Shown here one piece after another: positions 31,085-42,687 of a stretch of 64,000 nt of DNA; the stretch's first letter is position 1; the number at the start of each line of letters is the position of its first letter. This DNA is from Adiantum capillus-veneris. Lineage: Eukaryota; Streptophyta; Polypodiopsida; Polypodiales; Pteridaceae. Position numbers and translations under genes: made by a program. The notes beneath the pieces were generated by a model. That model had not been told where the DNA came from and did not search any database. It worked only from the letters and a program-made list of their open reading frames with translations. The stretch is taken from contig CM043959.1 in the NCBI GenBank assembly GCA_014529385.2, forward strand, positions 4,397,045-4,461,044, written 5' to 3'.

Positions 31085-33126
31085 CTAATTGAATTGTTAT
31101 CCGGTTTTTTCCACTTGACTTGAATTCAACTCCTGTCAAGCTCCCAATTCTTTGCTTGCAACTTGGTTCCTGTGTTAGTTTTAACCAAGTTAGCTGATTT
31201 CTCTCAAAGACTGTACAGTTTTTGCTAACTATTGTGATTGGTCTGTGTATATCACTTCAATCTAAGCCAAGTGAGTCAGCAATTGAGATTTTCAAATTCT
31301 ACCCTTGGAAAGAGCTAAAGGACTAATCTGCAACCTGGAAACTGAGTTAACATGTACTAATTTGGATCCGATGGAACTCAAACTTGACCAGTGGCCTTGT
31401 ATTATGTTGTTCTACATCATACAAGCTCAAAACATCAAAATCTTATCTCTGGGGCTCAAAAGTAAATAATCTGATTATTTATTTTTTCTCTTTTTAGGTA
31501 TTTTTTTCCATATAGACACCTTGTTGTAGTCTCTGGACAAATTTTACTAAGTTTGAACACAATTTATACAAGTTATCAACTGTTTAGTGTTCGCACACTC
31601 AGTTTTCAAGAATCTCACTTTTGTGATCCAAATTTCACCAAGTTTGATATGAGTAGTCTAATTGATGTGCTTGACCTTGTGGTATACTCAGTTCTTCAAA
31701 AAATCTCAAATCTAGAGCAATTGTAAATAATTGCGATATTTACTTCTTCTGGGGGTTTTTAGCATTTTTTGCCAAGATGTTGATACAAACAGGTAAATCA
31801 ACTCAACTTAAGCTCCCTAGAAAAGTTTCACCAAGTTTGGATAAACCCTGCTCAATTTGTCAACATTTTTGTGTCTGCAAAGACTGACTTTACAAAACTG
31901 ACCACAACTTCCACTTTAAAGATTCGATTCTTACCAAATTTGATGCGAGTGCTCAATAGAACATGATAGAACTTGTGGTATGCTTGGTTGGCCAAAAATG
32001 CTTGAAAATTGGACAAAAGTAAATAATCACGATTATTTACTTCTTGCAGATTTCAGTATAATTTTGATCATCTGAGCCTATACACATGTTAAACACTTTA
32101 AACTAAGCCTCTGAGTCAAGGAAAAACTTAATTTGGCCTAAATTCTCAAGAAAATGTAAATAATCTGAGTTTTTAACTCTTGAATTTTTACCTCAAATGC
32201 ATCCTTATGCTCATTAGGAAAAGTTTGGACTCAAAAATGGGCCTTGTAAGAATTGTTGATGTGGCGTAGCTTTCAAAAAGTGGGGATCGGTAAATTTTTT
32301 TCAAATAAGATCCAAACTTGTCGGAGGTTGGATATTTAGAATCTACTCTTCAAATGCTATCTATTGATATATAGCATGCATGTATCGGACATTGCCTTCA
32401 TGTAGATCTAGAAAAAGGTGATTTTTGATTATCGTAACGGTAACAAAACCTCACTGATTGAAAAAAAATGGCATAACTTTCATAGAAGTCATCCAAACTT
32501 TTCGGACCTTGTCTCTTTAGAATCCATTTTTCAAGAACTTTCCAATGATAGGTCATATCATGGGGTTCTAAGCAATATTTAGAGGGGTCTTTGATGATTT
32601 GGCACTCTTAAAAGGCCCAAAAATGAGTTCAAAATTTTCCTAATGTACGCACTGGTTCCTACAACTTTTATGAGCATAATCTCCAGCTGGTTTCAATGGT
32701 TGACAGTCTTTTGATGTTGTTTCAAGCCATAGACCTGGAATTTTGCAACTTCGCATAAACAACTCACAGATGATTCTTTTGGAGTGAGCAATGATTTGAG
32801 ATCCCACCTCGGATTCTACTTACCCTACTCCTAGCGTCTGTTGTAATTGGGTTGTGGAAAGTATCCACAAACACTTATTTTCTTGTTTTTTTTTATTTCT
32901 TAAGACTTGTCTTGTTCATCAATCATTCTCAAAATCCTAACCTAATCCTACAATCATACAAGGTACTTAGTAAGTACAATCTACTCCCAATCTACCTCTA
33001 CACAACAAAAGACAACACTCTTAAGCTATGCGGTTTTAAAGAGAAAGTTTAACTCTAGGTGATCTAGAGGAAGTTAAAGGAAAACTACACTAGAAACTCT
33101 TGTTTTTCCTAGTTTAAATCTATTCA
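31085..33126 (-). other. Leader of element B with its own palindromes
   Basis: About 2 kb between PBS and gag without coding signal. It carries palindromic words based on AGTAAATAATC and its complement: 32018-32041 (perfect 11-bp arms, 2-bp spacer), 31461-31483 (one mismatch), and weaker versions at 31723-31743 and 32155-32178. An 11-bp-arm inverted repeat with one mismatch sits at 31399-31426 and a 9-bp-arm one at 31160-31191. Centres are about 137, 297 and 261 bp apart. Confidence 0.75.
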
Positions 33127-33144
33127 TCCTCGGCAGCGGCACCA
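33127..33144 (-). other. Primer-binding site of element B
   Basis: On the minus strand TGGTGCCGCTGCCGAGGA, two bases different from A's PBS, lies 4 bp inside the LTR end. Confidence 0.85.
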
Positions 33145-33148
33145 TAAT

Positions 33149-34016
33149 TGTCAATCCATGGGACGAAGATGACTCGGCTAGTGCATGGAGGCTACAAGAG
33201 GGTGTCAATCTCTTGGAAAACAACGGACAACTCGTATCTAGCACAAGCTACACTCAAATGACCTAAGTCATCAAAATCTAATCACTAATCGGCAAACAAA
33301 ACATGACCGTTACAACATCAAACGACATCCGAATGCTATAAAACTTCTATATAAGACCTAAGCACACATGCTTATGGTCTCAAATCGCAATTTCAATGAA
33401 GTGAAAAAAATGCAATTATTAACAGAAGTGAGATTTTGACCTAGTCAATTATGACCCGGAATGCATTCAAATGCTTAGCAATGATGCCCCAATACCCCGT
33501 CTATGCTTATTTTGTAATTTTCTAGCTTAAATTATTACTTATGATGAAATTAGCGGCAACATCAAAAGCTACAATTTATCATGATATGTTTACGTCAATG
33601 CGTAGATCTCTTACATGTGGTTGCAATGCAAGAGAAGGCACTGCAATGTGACAACCGACAAGGGAGATAGAAGCATGGAAAGGAGAGAAGTGAGCACCGT
33701 AAGCTCACGCTGTGTGTATTTTTTATCCAAATACTTTTAATTAACTTTATAAAACTGGCTTTTATACCTTAGCCAAGGTTTCTTTGGTCAAAAACTAATC
33801 CTCTAGGAGCTCTAACTAAGGATAAATTGATACAATATGGCAGCTTATAGCTCCGGCTCATAGATTACAATATCCACTTGTCAAATAGGAGTTACAATAT
33901 TCTTGATTTATCAAAAGAATAAGTGTTTTTACAATAAAGCTTCCGAAAAATGTTACATGGGTTAGCTTGCTACTAACAAAACACCTCTTAAAACACTAAT
34001 TTCATTCCTCTTAACA
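33149..34016 (-). repeat. 5' LTR of element B (868 bp)
   Basis: On the minus strand it runs TGTTAAGAGG... to ...GATTGACA, next to the PBS. Its inner end shares blocks with A's LTR (GACGAAG, GCATGGA, GGGTGTCAA in the same order). A TATA box (TATAAAAG) lies at 33759-33766 in a context similar to A's. No matching 3' LTR is present. Confidence 0.8.
33759..33766 (-). promoter_or_regulatory. LTR TATA box of element B
   Basis: TATAAAAG on the minus strand follows a GGCTAAGG phrase, as TATATAAG follows GGCTGAGG in element A. It is 250 bp into the LTR. Confidence 0.6.
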
Positions 34017-34162
34017 CAGAACAATCCCTATTAATAAGAATCTCGCTTCAATATAAAATTTACAACATTTGCAAAACTTGCAAACAACTCATGCACACAT
34101 ACTTTGTTCCTTCACCATGAGTTGCATAGCTATGTGATCTTTACCTCTCTCATACCATGCTG

Positions 34163-34206
<44 letters not shown>

Positions 34207-36269
34207 GATATAAGGCACACCATGTATTCTCCCAAAGATTGATTCATAGTAAGGACAAGTTACATACATATGGGTGAGGTCAAGTTAGGTAGAGTGAGCC
34301 ATATGTTGGAGTGTGTGACATATCTCAAACCTCCTATGTAACCTCACACTTATGAAATCCTAGACTTCTTCCAAACAATTCCTACATATTATTAGGTATC
34401 ACCCATGGGTGTTTTCTACACAGGTTCTTATTGTGTATGACTCGCCAAGAGCTAAGTCAAAACAGACCCAAAAGGAAGCATACGGGTTCTCCACTTGATT
34501 TCCTCTCCCATACCCTTTTCCTATTCAATGTGTAATTTTCTTTTTAAGAACATTTTTTCAACACCCTTGTATATATAAAAATGTGAAAAAATATAGTATA
34601 AAATAATCTCCTATTTTGAACCCACGTGATAGGAATTTTTTTATTGTAGCCCCCCTCTCCCCTCGTGAGTGTGAGCCTCTAGTAAGTGAGCTAATGTACT
34701 ATACCTGATATTTTTCAATAAAAACTATTTTATTTAATTTGCAAGAGTGTTTAAGGTTTGCATTTTGTTAAGTCATAGAGCGTACCAATGGAACAAGCGG
34801 AACAAAAAATCATACTCTGGAACTATTGATTATGGCCCTTATTCACTTGAAAACAATAGGTTGATATGGAAAACTTTAAGCTTCAAGACTATATCTAAGG
34901 ATAAGAGTTGACCCTTCAGAAAGAAGGAGTAATTTTAGGAAAGAGAGAGTAATTTTAGGAAAGGGGGAGTATTTTTAGAAAAAGAAGAAGTATTTTTAGA
35001 GAAGCAAGAGAAGTAAGTCAAGTTTAGAGCTTCTTTTCTTGGAAGCCAAGTTTCTTTGAAAATTAGGGTCTCAAAATCGCACATCAAGATGCGTGCCAAA
35101 AAAAAAAGGCCACAAACATGTGAGAATTTATCCCTTTGTTTTTTGCTATTCTTGGCTTTTGATTTTGGTCTTGAGAGCCTATATATCTCCCTTCATTTTC
35201 AAGACACATACGTAAGTTATAACCTCTTGTGTGAGAAAATTTCTCTCTCTCCACTAAGTAAGCTACTCAAATATCTACTTAGCTACATCCTATTTCCTAG
35301 CACAAAATTGCACCTAAAATAAATAGCATGTTTTGGGTAGGTTGGTTTGGGCCTCTGAATCACTCTATAGCTTCCTTAAGATGTGTTCTATTTATCCATA
35401 TGATCAAAAACCAGTTTGGATGCGTGTATGGTGCGTAAGAAATGAAAAATAGCATAGATAGACACGATGAAAACCACAACTTCATCATAAGAAACTTACG
35501 TAGAAAGAGAGATATTTCACCTACGAACGTGTTGGTATGCTTGGATTTGCAATGCAACACCGCACGAGGGAGATACGAACTATTGAATCAGCAGAGAGCT
35601 CACGTTCATTATCCAAAACTTACAAAACCCTTATAAAAGTTGGAAGTTATACCTTAGCCATAAGGTTTAAAATGTGCAATGTCCAGGCACCCAAGACTGT
35701 TGAGGCTCCACACTTACTGTATACGTAACCTAGGCACTCTAATTGACCTATTCTTTACATCTTGGAACTCTCATTGAGCCCGTAACATGTTACAATCATC
35801 ACAAGGGCTAAATTAATCGAGAAGTTACAATACATGGCCATTTTGGAAAAATGTGAAAAATGAGTAACTCCAATCTTCACTGCTTCTTCATATTCATCTT
35901 TCATGTGCATTTGTAAGGCTTTGTTCTTTAGCAACTCTTGTTAACTGACATCGGCTCAGTTAACACTTTCAAACCTTAACCATCAGGGGGGGTCATCTAA
36001 ACACTATGTGACTAACATGTGAGTGCAGTAGAAGGAATTATTAAAATTTATTTTTTCTAACATCTTTACACACAGAAGGGTACCATAAAATGGAATTGGA
36101 AAAAAATTTACATTTTGAAAAGGAAAAGGGTGTGTTTTATATATCCAAAATTCACAGATAAGGTGTACTAAAAATATTCTTTGAATGCACGTGATATACA
36201 TAATTTATACATAGTGACCCCCTTGAGCCTTAACCTCATACTTGGGGGAAAACAAACAAACAACCTTAG
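34017..36269. other. Non-coding spacer between elements B and C
   Basis: An AG microsatellite lies at 34169-34202. A degenerate purine tandem (unit about 24 bp, GGAGTAATTTTAGGAAAG-like) lies at 34927-35010. A block around 35540-35965 resembles B's LTR (TTGCAATGCAA, CACGAGGGAGATA, TATACCTTAGCC words; right end GTTAACA at 35965) and may be a diverged LTR piece in minus orientation. No gene is supported. Confidence 0.45.
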
Positions 36270-38925
36270 TATGCAAGTCCAAGAAACTAAGCTAGGAAAA
36301 CAAACTTTGGATGTTAAAAACCTTCAGTCAATCATGTCAACACCTATTCAATGCACCATAAACTTTGAAGAATCATGTCAACACCTATTCAATGCACCAT
36401 AACCTTTGAAGAATTGTTAAAAGTTTGAACCACATCTATGAAAAGATTTGAAAAATACTTTGGAGAAAGTGGGGATTACATAACTAACAAAAGAAAAGTC
36501 CAAAGACTTACACTTAGAAGAATCTCAAAGAAAACTTTTCAAATCTATTCCTATGAATAAAAAGGAGATTACTATGAGAGAAATGAGGGAAAGACAACTC
36601 TTCCTATGGAATATTACAATGTAAAAACCATGGTTACACTAGAAAATGGGGCAATCATTTCCATAGCCACAAAAGCAATCTGGGAACATGGGGTAGACGA
36701 GCAACAAGGAAAACAAGAATGAAATTGCTAAATGGATACATCAAAAGACCAATGGGGGATTGTTAGAAAATGTGATAGTCAGCTCATGCAAAATTGTTAC
36801 TATTAACATACATTTGCCATTGTAGATGTTGGGAAGCAACTAAATTACGATTTAATTTTGGGAGGACCCTTCATGAGACATATGTAATTGATCCAAGATA
36901 GGGGAAATAATTATCTATACTTAAAATAAGTTGGATTAATTACACAAGTAAACTAAAAAGATCGCTTCTACAAAGATCACTCCTACAAAGATGTCCTAAA
37001 AAACACCTATCCAAGAGTTTCGATTTAGAAACATCAATTTAGAAACAACTAAACTTGAAAGATCGCTCCTACAAAGATGAACTAAAAAACACCTATCCAA
37101 GAGCTCAATTTAGAAACATCAATTGAAACTAAATTACAATCATGGTTGAACCAAGACACTCCTATTTGGATGTGTGGACCCTCAAAGAATGGTAGTTTAA
37201 GATGCAAGGATTACATTTTAGATTGAAAAGTAAACAATATTGATTATGTATCTAAACTTTTTTGAATACTTATATTAGCCATTTGAGTGGACTCAGATTT
37301 TGGCTACCATGGCCATTTGAGTAAATGAGTCAACACCTACCTTATTCTATGATAAAGAAGGCTACGACATTGTTCCAACCAAAATAGTTACTATTATGCC
37401 ATTGGATGATCATCAAGTTTTCTCTTATCACTATTATGATACTATCGATGAGCTAGAGGAGGATATTCTTACCACAATGGAATCTGACTCAGAGAAAGAG
37501 CACATAAGAAAAAAACTATTGCTACAAGGAGGAGAGGAAAAGTATTTTGAATTTTCCAATCAATATCAAAGACGACAATAGAGATACAAGAAAAAATGAG
37601 AAGAGAAGCAAAAAGAAAAAGTACACATGTCTAGAATCAAGGGCAAGACACAAATTTTTATGATGGTTAAAGCTAAAGATTATATCAAAGAAAAAGTTAC
37701 TAGTACATATCCCATCTCAAAAAAGGAGGAACTATACATGAAATGACAAACTGAAACAAAACAAAAACCAAAAGAAAAACAACTATCAATGTCTAAAATG
37801 GAAAAACCAAAATATCAAGAGCTAAAAAGAATTTTGAAAGAAGTTTAGACCACTGCAATGAAATCAAAAAGTGACAAACAAGGGGCTATCACTGTTCCAT
37901 CGCACTACAAGTACACTTTGTAGGACCGAGGTATCATGATAGATCAGCCTAGGGAACCAAAAAGATCCTACAAAGGACATAACAAAAAGATTGACCTAGC
38001 AGAACCGGCTTACATAGCGATTGACCTATCTTAGCAAGACGATGAGGTCCTCATCAAAATCTTAAAGGAAGATAGGGATGCCTTTTCATGGTCTTAAAAG
38101 ATCTTAAGGGATTAGATCTTGATATCTACGCATGCAAAATGATGCTAGGCCAAAAAGACAAAGAGTCGATAGTGATAATGAGTCTTTTGCAAAAAAAATC
38201 AAGGAAGATATAGAAAAAACTCAAGGAAGTGAAATTCATCTAAAACTGACTAGGGGTCCCCAATTGTGGTGGTACCAAAAAAAAATGGAAAACTGAGAGT
38301 GTGTATGAATCTTAAGAAGTTGAATGCTTCTATTAACATAAGAGATAATTACCATCTTCCTATCACTAATCACGTCCTAGAGAGAGTGGCTGAGAAAGAA
38401 TCTGATAGCTTCTTGGATGGATTTTCTAGCTACAATTAGCTGGCCATTGATCCAAACGGCCAGTGAAAACTGGATTTTGAGCTAGAATGGGGAGTATTTG
38501 CATATAGAGTCATGCCTTTTGGGACTGACAAATCTCCAGCAACACTCCAAAGGTTAATGAACCACACTTTGAAGAAATACCTTAAAAAATTCATAGAAGT
38601 TTATATGGAGGACTTGTGCATGTTTTCATTAAAAAGAGTGACCATTTTGAGCATCAGGAGCGTCTTTGAAAAAACTCACTTTATAGGATTTACTTTAGTC
38701 CTAAGAAGTGTGTATTCATAGTTAAACAAGGCAAAAATATCGGACATATTGTTTCCTGAAATGGAATTGTTATGAATATGGAAAAAGTAGCAATTATTGT
38801 TGAGATTCCTAGATCAACTAATATTAAGGAACTTCAAGCATTCATGGGACATTGTGGATATTATCAAAGATTTATCGACATATATGTTGCAATTGCTTAA
38901 CCCATTTATGTCCTTATCACTCAAT
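36270..38925 (+). pseudogene. Element C: decayed pol of the A family
   Basis: It starts in the pre-protease block (STPIQCTINFEE) and runs through protease, linker and RT. The protease Asp-Ser-Gly has become Glu-Asn-Gly (LENGA), though LILGGPFM is still visible near 36850. RT shows KNGKLRVCMNLKKLN, FLDGFSSYN and YMED in place of YMDD. Many stops occur. Short tandem duplications are seen at 36329-36411 (about 42 bp) and 36960-37125. It ends after GHCGYYQRF at about 38925, where copia LTR sequence begins. Confidence 0.85.
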
Positions 38926-39088
38926 TGTTGTAATTTCCTTTATGTTTTGTAGATCTTTTCTGCAAAGTTAGTGAAGAAGAAGAAGAACAATCTTTTGCCT
39001 CCATCTTTGTGCGTGTGCGCGCGCATGCGTGTGTATGCGCGTGCCCTTGGAAGAGCTCAAGCTCTTTTTTCTCTCTCCTTATCTCTCA
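38926..39088 (+). repeat. Truncated 5' LTR of copia element L
   Basis: This matches the last 135 bp or so of the 3' LTR (words TATGTTTTGTAGATCT, TTGCCTCCATCTTT). The first 215 bp of the LTR are missing, so the join to element C is a deletion or recombination joint, not a clean insertion. Confidence 0.7.
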
Positions 39089-39092
39089 AAAA

Positions 39093-39103
39093 GGTATCAA
39101 AGC
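39093..39103 (+). other. Degenerate iMet PBS of element L
   Basis: GGTATCAAAGC follows the LTR; the usual copia site is TGGTATCAGAGC. One internal base and the first T differ. Confidence 0.7.
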
Positions 39104-39529
39104 TTGGTTTTGTTTGAGGAGCTTTGAGAAGCAAGCAAGAGCAGTAGAGGAAGTGGTCTTGGGATTCTTGGGAGCCATCGTCAAATGCTCTCCAATTGAG
39201 GTGATTTCTTTTAGAGATTTTGCATCTTAGAATTCTATTGTGTAGCCAAATTTCCATTCCGAGTGTGGTTTGACCCTTGTTTTGAAGTTACAGTGCTTTC
39301 ACGTGTAGTAATGCGCTAAGGTTTGAGATTGTGTGATCTACATTTTGAGGTGCAAAAGGCTTTGGTTTGGCTGTAGTGTGAACGGATACTTTTTGCCACT
39401 GTAAAACAGGTGTACGTACATAGATTGTGGTTACATGTGCTAGCTGACTATTTTTAGCAGGCTACTCAATTGGTGGAGGGTTGGAAACATGTTGTCCAAC
39501 AATGATGGGCTTAACTAGATTGTTAGTGA

Positions 39530-40240
39530 GAAGTTGGATAAGAACATCGACCATGCTTGGAAGTACAAAATGACCAATTTCCTTACGGGTAAAGGTTATT
39601 GGTACTACATTGATGGAGAGCATGAGACAGCACCATCATTACAAGAGAAAGGAGCAAGTGCTTCACAAATAAAGAGGTTTATAGATTGGAACTAGGGAGC
39701 TCAAAAGGTCATGTGCTGGCTTTCTGTGAGTATGCAGGACATTACGATTGGGCACATACAAGATGCAAAACCCTAAGGAGGTTTGGAACACCTTACTGTC
39801 ATTGGATGTGACCAACACAAAGGAAAGAAAGCTGTACTTGAAGACTGAGCTGAATACAATGCAAAAGATAAATTTGTTTATCAATGACTATTCTTTGAAG
39901 ACAAAGAACATATGTGAGTCACTTGCATCAATTGGTGTTACAGTTGATAAAGATGACAAAGTGAAAGTGTGTTTGCAAGTTTTAGGTACGCAGTACAAAC
40001 AGTTTAAAATTGGTATCCATCTTCAAGATAATATGCCTTCTTTTATAGATTTGGTGTCCTTCTTGATTGTGGAAGACAAGGAACTTGAGGAAGACTCTAC
40101 TACACAAGGAAGAAATGGTTTTGAATAGGTCGTTTTCAACAAAAGATGAAGAGGAAGAGAAAGAGGGTGTGGTATAGATCATGGAAGAGGCCAAGGAAGA
40201 GGCAACCACCACGCACAATAATGGGGATGGGAATGGAGAC
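39530..40240 (+). pseudogene. Copia gag, element L
   Basis: Frames from about 39530 show a copia gag N-terminus (KMTNFLTGKGYWYYIDGEHE). The open 126-codon piece at 39748-40128 has NPKEVWNTLLSL, KLYLKTELNTMQ, SLASIGVTVDKDDKV and VLGTQYKQF, typical of the copia gag (UBN2-like) domain. A frame shift and a TAG separate them. Gag is cut by the foldback insertion before its zinc knuckle, which resumes near 40750. Confidence 0.8.
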
Positions 40241-40244
40241 AGCT

Positions 40245-40434
40245 TTTTGAGGGAGCTTTTTTCAATTTTTTGCTCAACTGAGCAAAAATATAAAAAAAGC
40301 TCCTTCAAAAGAGCCCTCAAAAAGCTCCCTCTTGAAGCGAGCTTTTTTCCTTCTCTCTCACTCTATCCCTCCCTCCCTTCCATCTCTCTATCTATCTCTT
40401 TCTCTCTCTCTCTCTATCCCCCTTCTCTCTCTCA

Positions 40435-40474
<40 letters not shown>

Positions 40475-40604
40475 ATATATATGAGAGAGAGAGAGAAAAG
40501 GGAAAAAGCTCCCTCCTAAAAGCTCGCTCCAAAAGGGATCCTTTTGAGGGTAGCTTTTTTTTATTTTTTCTCAATTGAGAAGAGCCCTAGAAAAAGATCC
40601 CTCA
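40245..40604. mobile_element. Foldback element inserted in copia gag
   Basis: The left half and the reverse complement of the right half show the same series of words (GAGGGAGC/TCTTTTT, CTCAA.TGAG, AAAAAAAGCT, GGAGCGAGC or GAAGCGAGC, AGGGAGCTTTTT). The two imperfect arms are about 150-190 bp each. The centre is a TA run (about 40438-40471) flanked by CT on the left and GA on the right, also complementary. No protein is encoded. It interrupts the gag coding sequence, which fits a non-autonomous hairpin transposon. Exact ends and target duplication are unclear. Confidence 0.65.
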
Positions 40605-40639
40605 ATCTCTCTTGATACCTCAACTCTACAACAACAAAA

Positions 40640-41069
40640 AACAATCAAGGTCATAACACAAGTGGTCAAGGAAATTTTGAGGTAGGGGAGTCCAAGAGGT
40701 CCTAGAATTGCATAGTGCAATAATACAAGTCAACACACAAATGTAGTACATTGGGGTTGTGGGAGACATGGTCACTTTGAAGGTAACTATCCAAACATGA
40801 GGCACCAAAACAATTATGCAACCACTAGTAGGAATGTAGATGAGCCTGACATGCTATTTGTGGTGCAGCCCATGCGGAATACTATGTCTACAAATGTGGA
40901 AAAAGCTAACGATAATGTCTGGTATGTGGATTTGAGTGCATCAAATCACATGACCAGTTATAGTGAGTGATTCAAGGGATTGCAAACTTTACAAAAGTCC
41001 TCATTACATAGAGAAAGGGGATGATACTACACATTCCATTGTGCATACAGGAAATGTGCCATTGTCTAC
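40640..41069 (+). pseudogene. Copia zinc knuckle and protease start, element L
   Basis: A degenerate knuckle (CGRHGHFEGNYP, last Cys changed) is followed by VWYVDLSASNHMT, the copia protease active site (usually W..DSGAS.HM) with the Ser-Gly altered to Leu-Ser. A stop follows at about 40968. Confidence 0.75.
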
Positions 41070-41388
41070 GAGAGATGGTGAAGTAGTGTACCTGGTTGAT
41101 GTAGTACATGAATCCAACATCACAAAGAACTTGGTTTCTGTAGGGAAAATGGTTGAGAGATGGTGAAGTAGTGTACCTGGTTGATGTACTACATGAATCC
41201 AACATCACAAAGAACTTGGTTTCTGTAGGGAAAATGGTGAAGTAGTGTACCTGGTTGATGTACTACATGAATCCAACATCACAAGAGATGGTCTATGAGA
41301 GATGGTGAAGTAGTGTACCTGGTTGATGTACTACATGAATCCAACATCACAAAGAACTTGGTATTTGTACGGAAAATGGTTGAGCAGG
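41070..41388 (+). repeat. Fourfold tandem duplication inside the copia protease-integrase region
   Basis: Four copies of an approximately 80-bp unit (each with GTAGTGTACCTGGTTGATGT and CATGAATCCAACATCAC) lie head to tail. The third copy is shortened. The unit encodes the copia V.HESNITKNLVSVG segment that normally occurs once. It arose after the element stopped coding. Confidence 0.85.
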
Positions 41389-42480
41389 GCTTCCACATCA
41401 GGTCTAACTCTAATGGTCTTTTTTTCAAAGAGCACAAGAAGAATAGAAGGCAGGTTAATCAAGGAAAGAAAGTGGGAAAAATGTTTACTTTGGATGTAAA
41501 TGTGTCCAAGGTAAATTCTCCCATGTTTTGCACAAGGGGCAAGTGTTGTTCTAGATATTGTTATTTCACACAAACGTATTTGGTCATGCAAATTTGCAAA
41601 GGCCGAAGATGATGAAAACTAAAGAGGTGGTTAAAGGTTTTCCTATATTTAATGTTGCTGAAATACAAAAAGTTTGTGAAGCTTGTTAGTTTTAGGAAAG
41701 CAAGCAAAGGCATCCTTTCCTCATGATAAGCATGTAAGCAAGAATGCATTGGATCTACTACATACATATGTATGGGGTTGGGCAAAAACTGAATGTATGG
41801 GTGGATGTAAACACTATGTGAGTTTCATTGATGATCATACAAGGAAGGTATGGGTCTACTTCATGAAGAAAAAAAGTGAGGCGTTTATGCACTTTTAAAA
41901 TTCAAAAGTTATGGTTGAAAAACAGGCTGGAAAACATGTAAAGTGCCTGAGGTTAGAGGGAGGGGGAGAATATTTCTCCAATGGATTCAATGGCTTTGTG
42001 AAAAAGCATGGAATTCAAGACAATTTTCATGCAGATATACTCCACAACAAAATGGTGTTTCTTAGTAGAAAAATGGGCACATTACAAAAGTAGCTAGAGT
42101 GTTGATGAATGAGAAGAACATGCCTCATTGCTATTGGGTTGAGGTTGTTACTACAAGTGTTTACATTATGAAGACGACCCCTACTACTGCAATATATCAT
42201 ATGACACCTGAGAAGAAGTTTTTTGGTGAAAAATTGGATGTATCAGATTTTAAAGTGTTTGGATGTATTTCTTATGTGCATGTTTCGGATGAGCTAAGAA
42301 GTAAGCTTGATCCAAAAGTAGGAAAATGTGTGTTTATTGGCTATTCCTTTGAGTAGAAAGGGTACAAATGTTACACTCCTAGCACAAGTAAAGTGAGGAT
42401 GAACAAAGATACTATTTTTTATGAAATGGAAATTTGGTATACTGATGTGAAAGATGGTTTAGGGGCTGATGCAAGAGAGA
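41389..42480 (+). pseudogene. Copia integrase, element L
   Basis: Pieces of the integrase core occur in several frames: LLHTYVWGWAKTECMGG (the first catalytic Asp of HTDVWG is Tyr), FIDDHTRKVWVYFMKKKSEAF, RLEGGGEYFS (the second Asp of the usual DGGGEY is replaced) and later the EKFFGEKLDVSDFKVFG and GYSFE.KGYKCY phrases. It is not functional. Confidence 0.8.
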
Positions 42481-42687
42481 ATGTGGCTACAAAAAATGCA
42501 AGTGCATAGTCACAGGGTTTGAGTAGGTCACAAGGGTCACCTAGTGCGCATCACATTAGGGAATATTTGGACTCTCAAAGGGGTTCTATTAGGATGTTTG
42601 ATATTGTCTCTCTTGCCCAAAGTGGGAAACTCGATGAAGTCTATGAACGCTTTGTCAAAAATCTATCAACCAACATATCATTGGAAA

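Larger units (their letters stand above)
25455..34016 (-). mobile_element. Element B: truncated, decayed relative of element A
   Basis: Read on the minus strand: 5' LTR (34016-33149), tRNA-Asp-type PBS, leader, gag, nucleocapsid, protease, RT, RNase H and the first integrase zinc module. It ends abruptly near 25455 in the second zinc module at a GT microsatellite. The integrase core, the 3' ORF and the 3' LTR are missing. The domain order and many sequence blocks match element A. Stops, frameshifts and deletions are frequent, so it is older than A. Confidence 0.9.

Noticed and set aside
36004-36201. Minus-strand short ORF before element C
   Set aside because: No similarity to any element domain in the window and no support as a gene.
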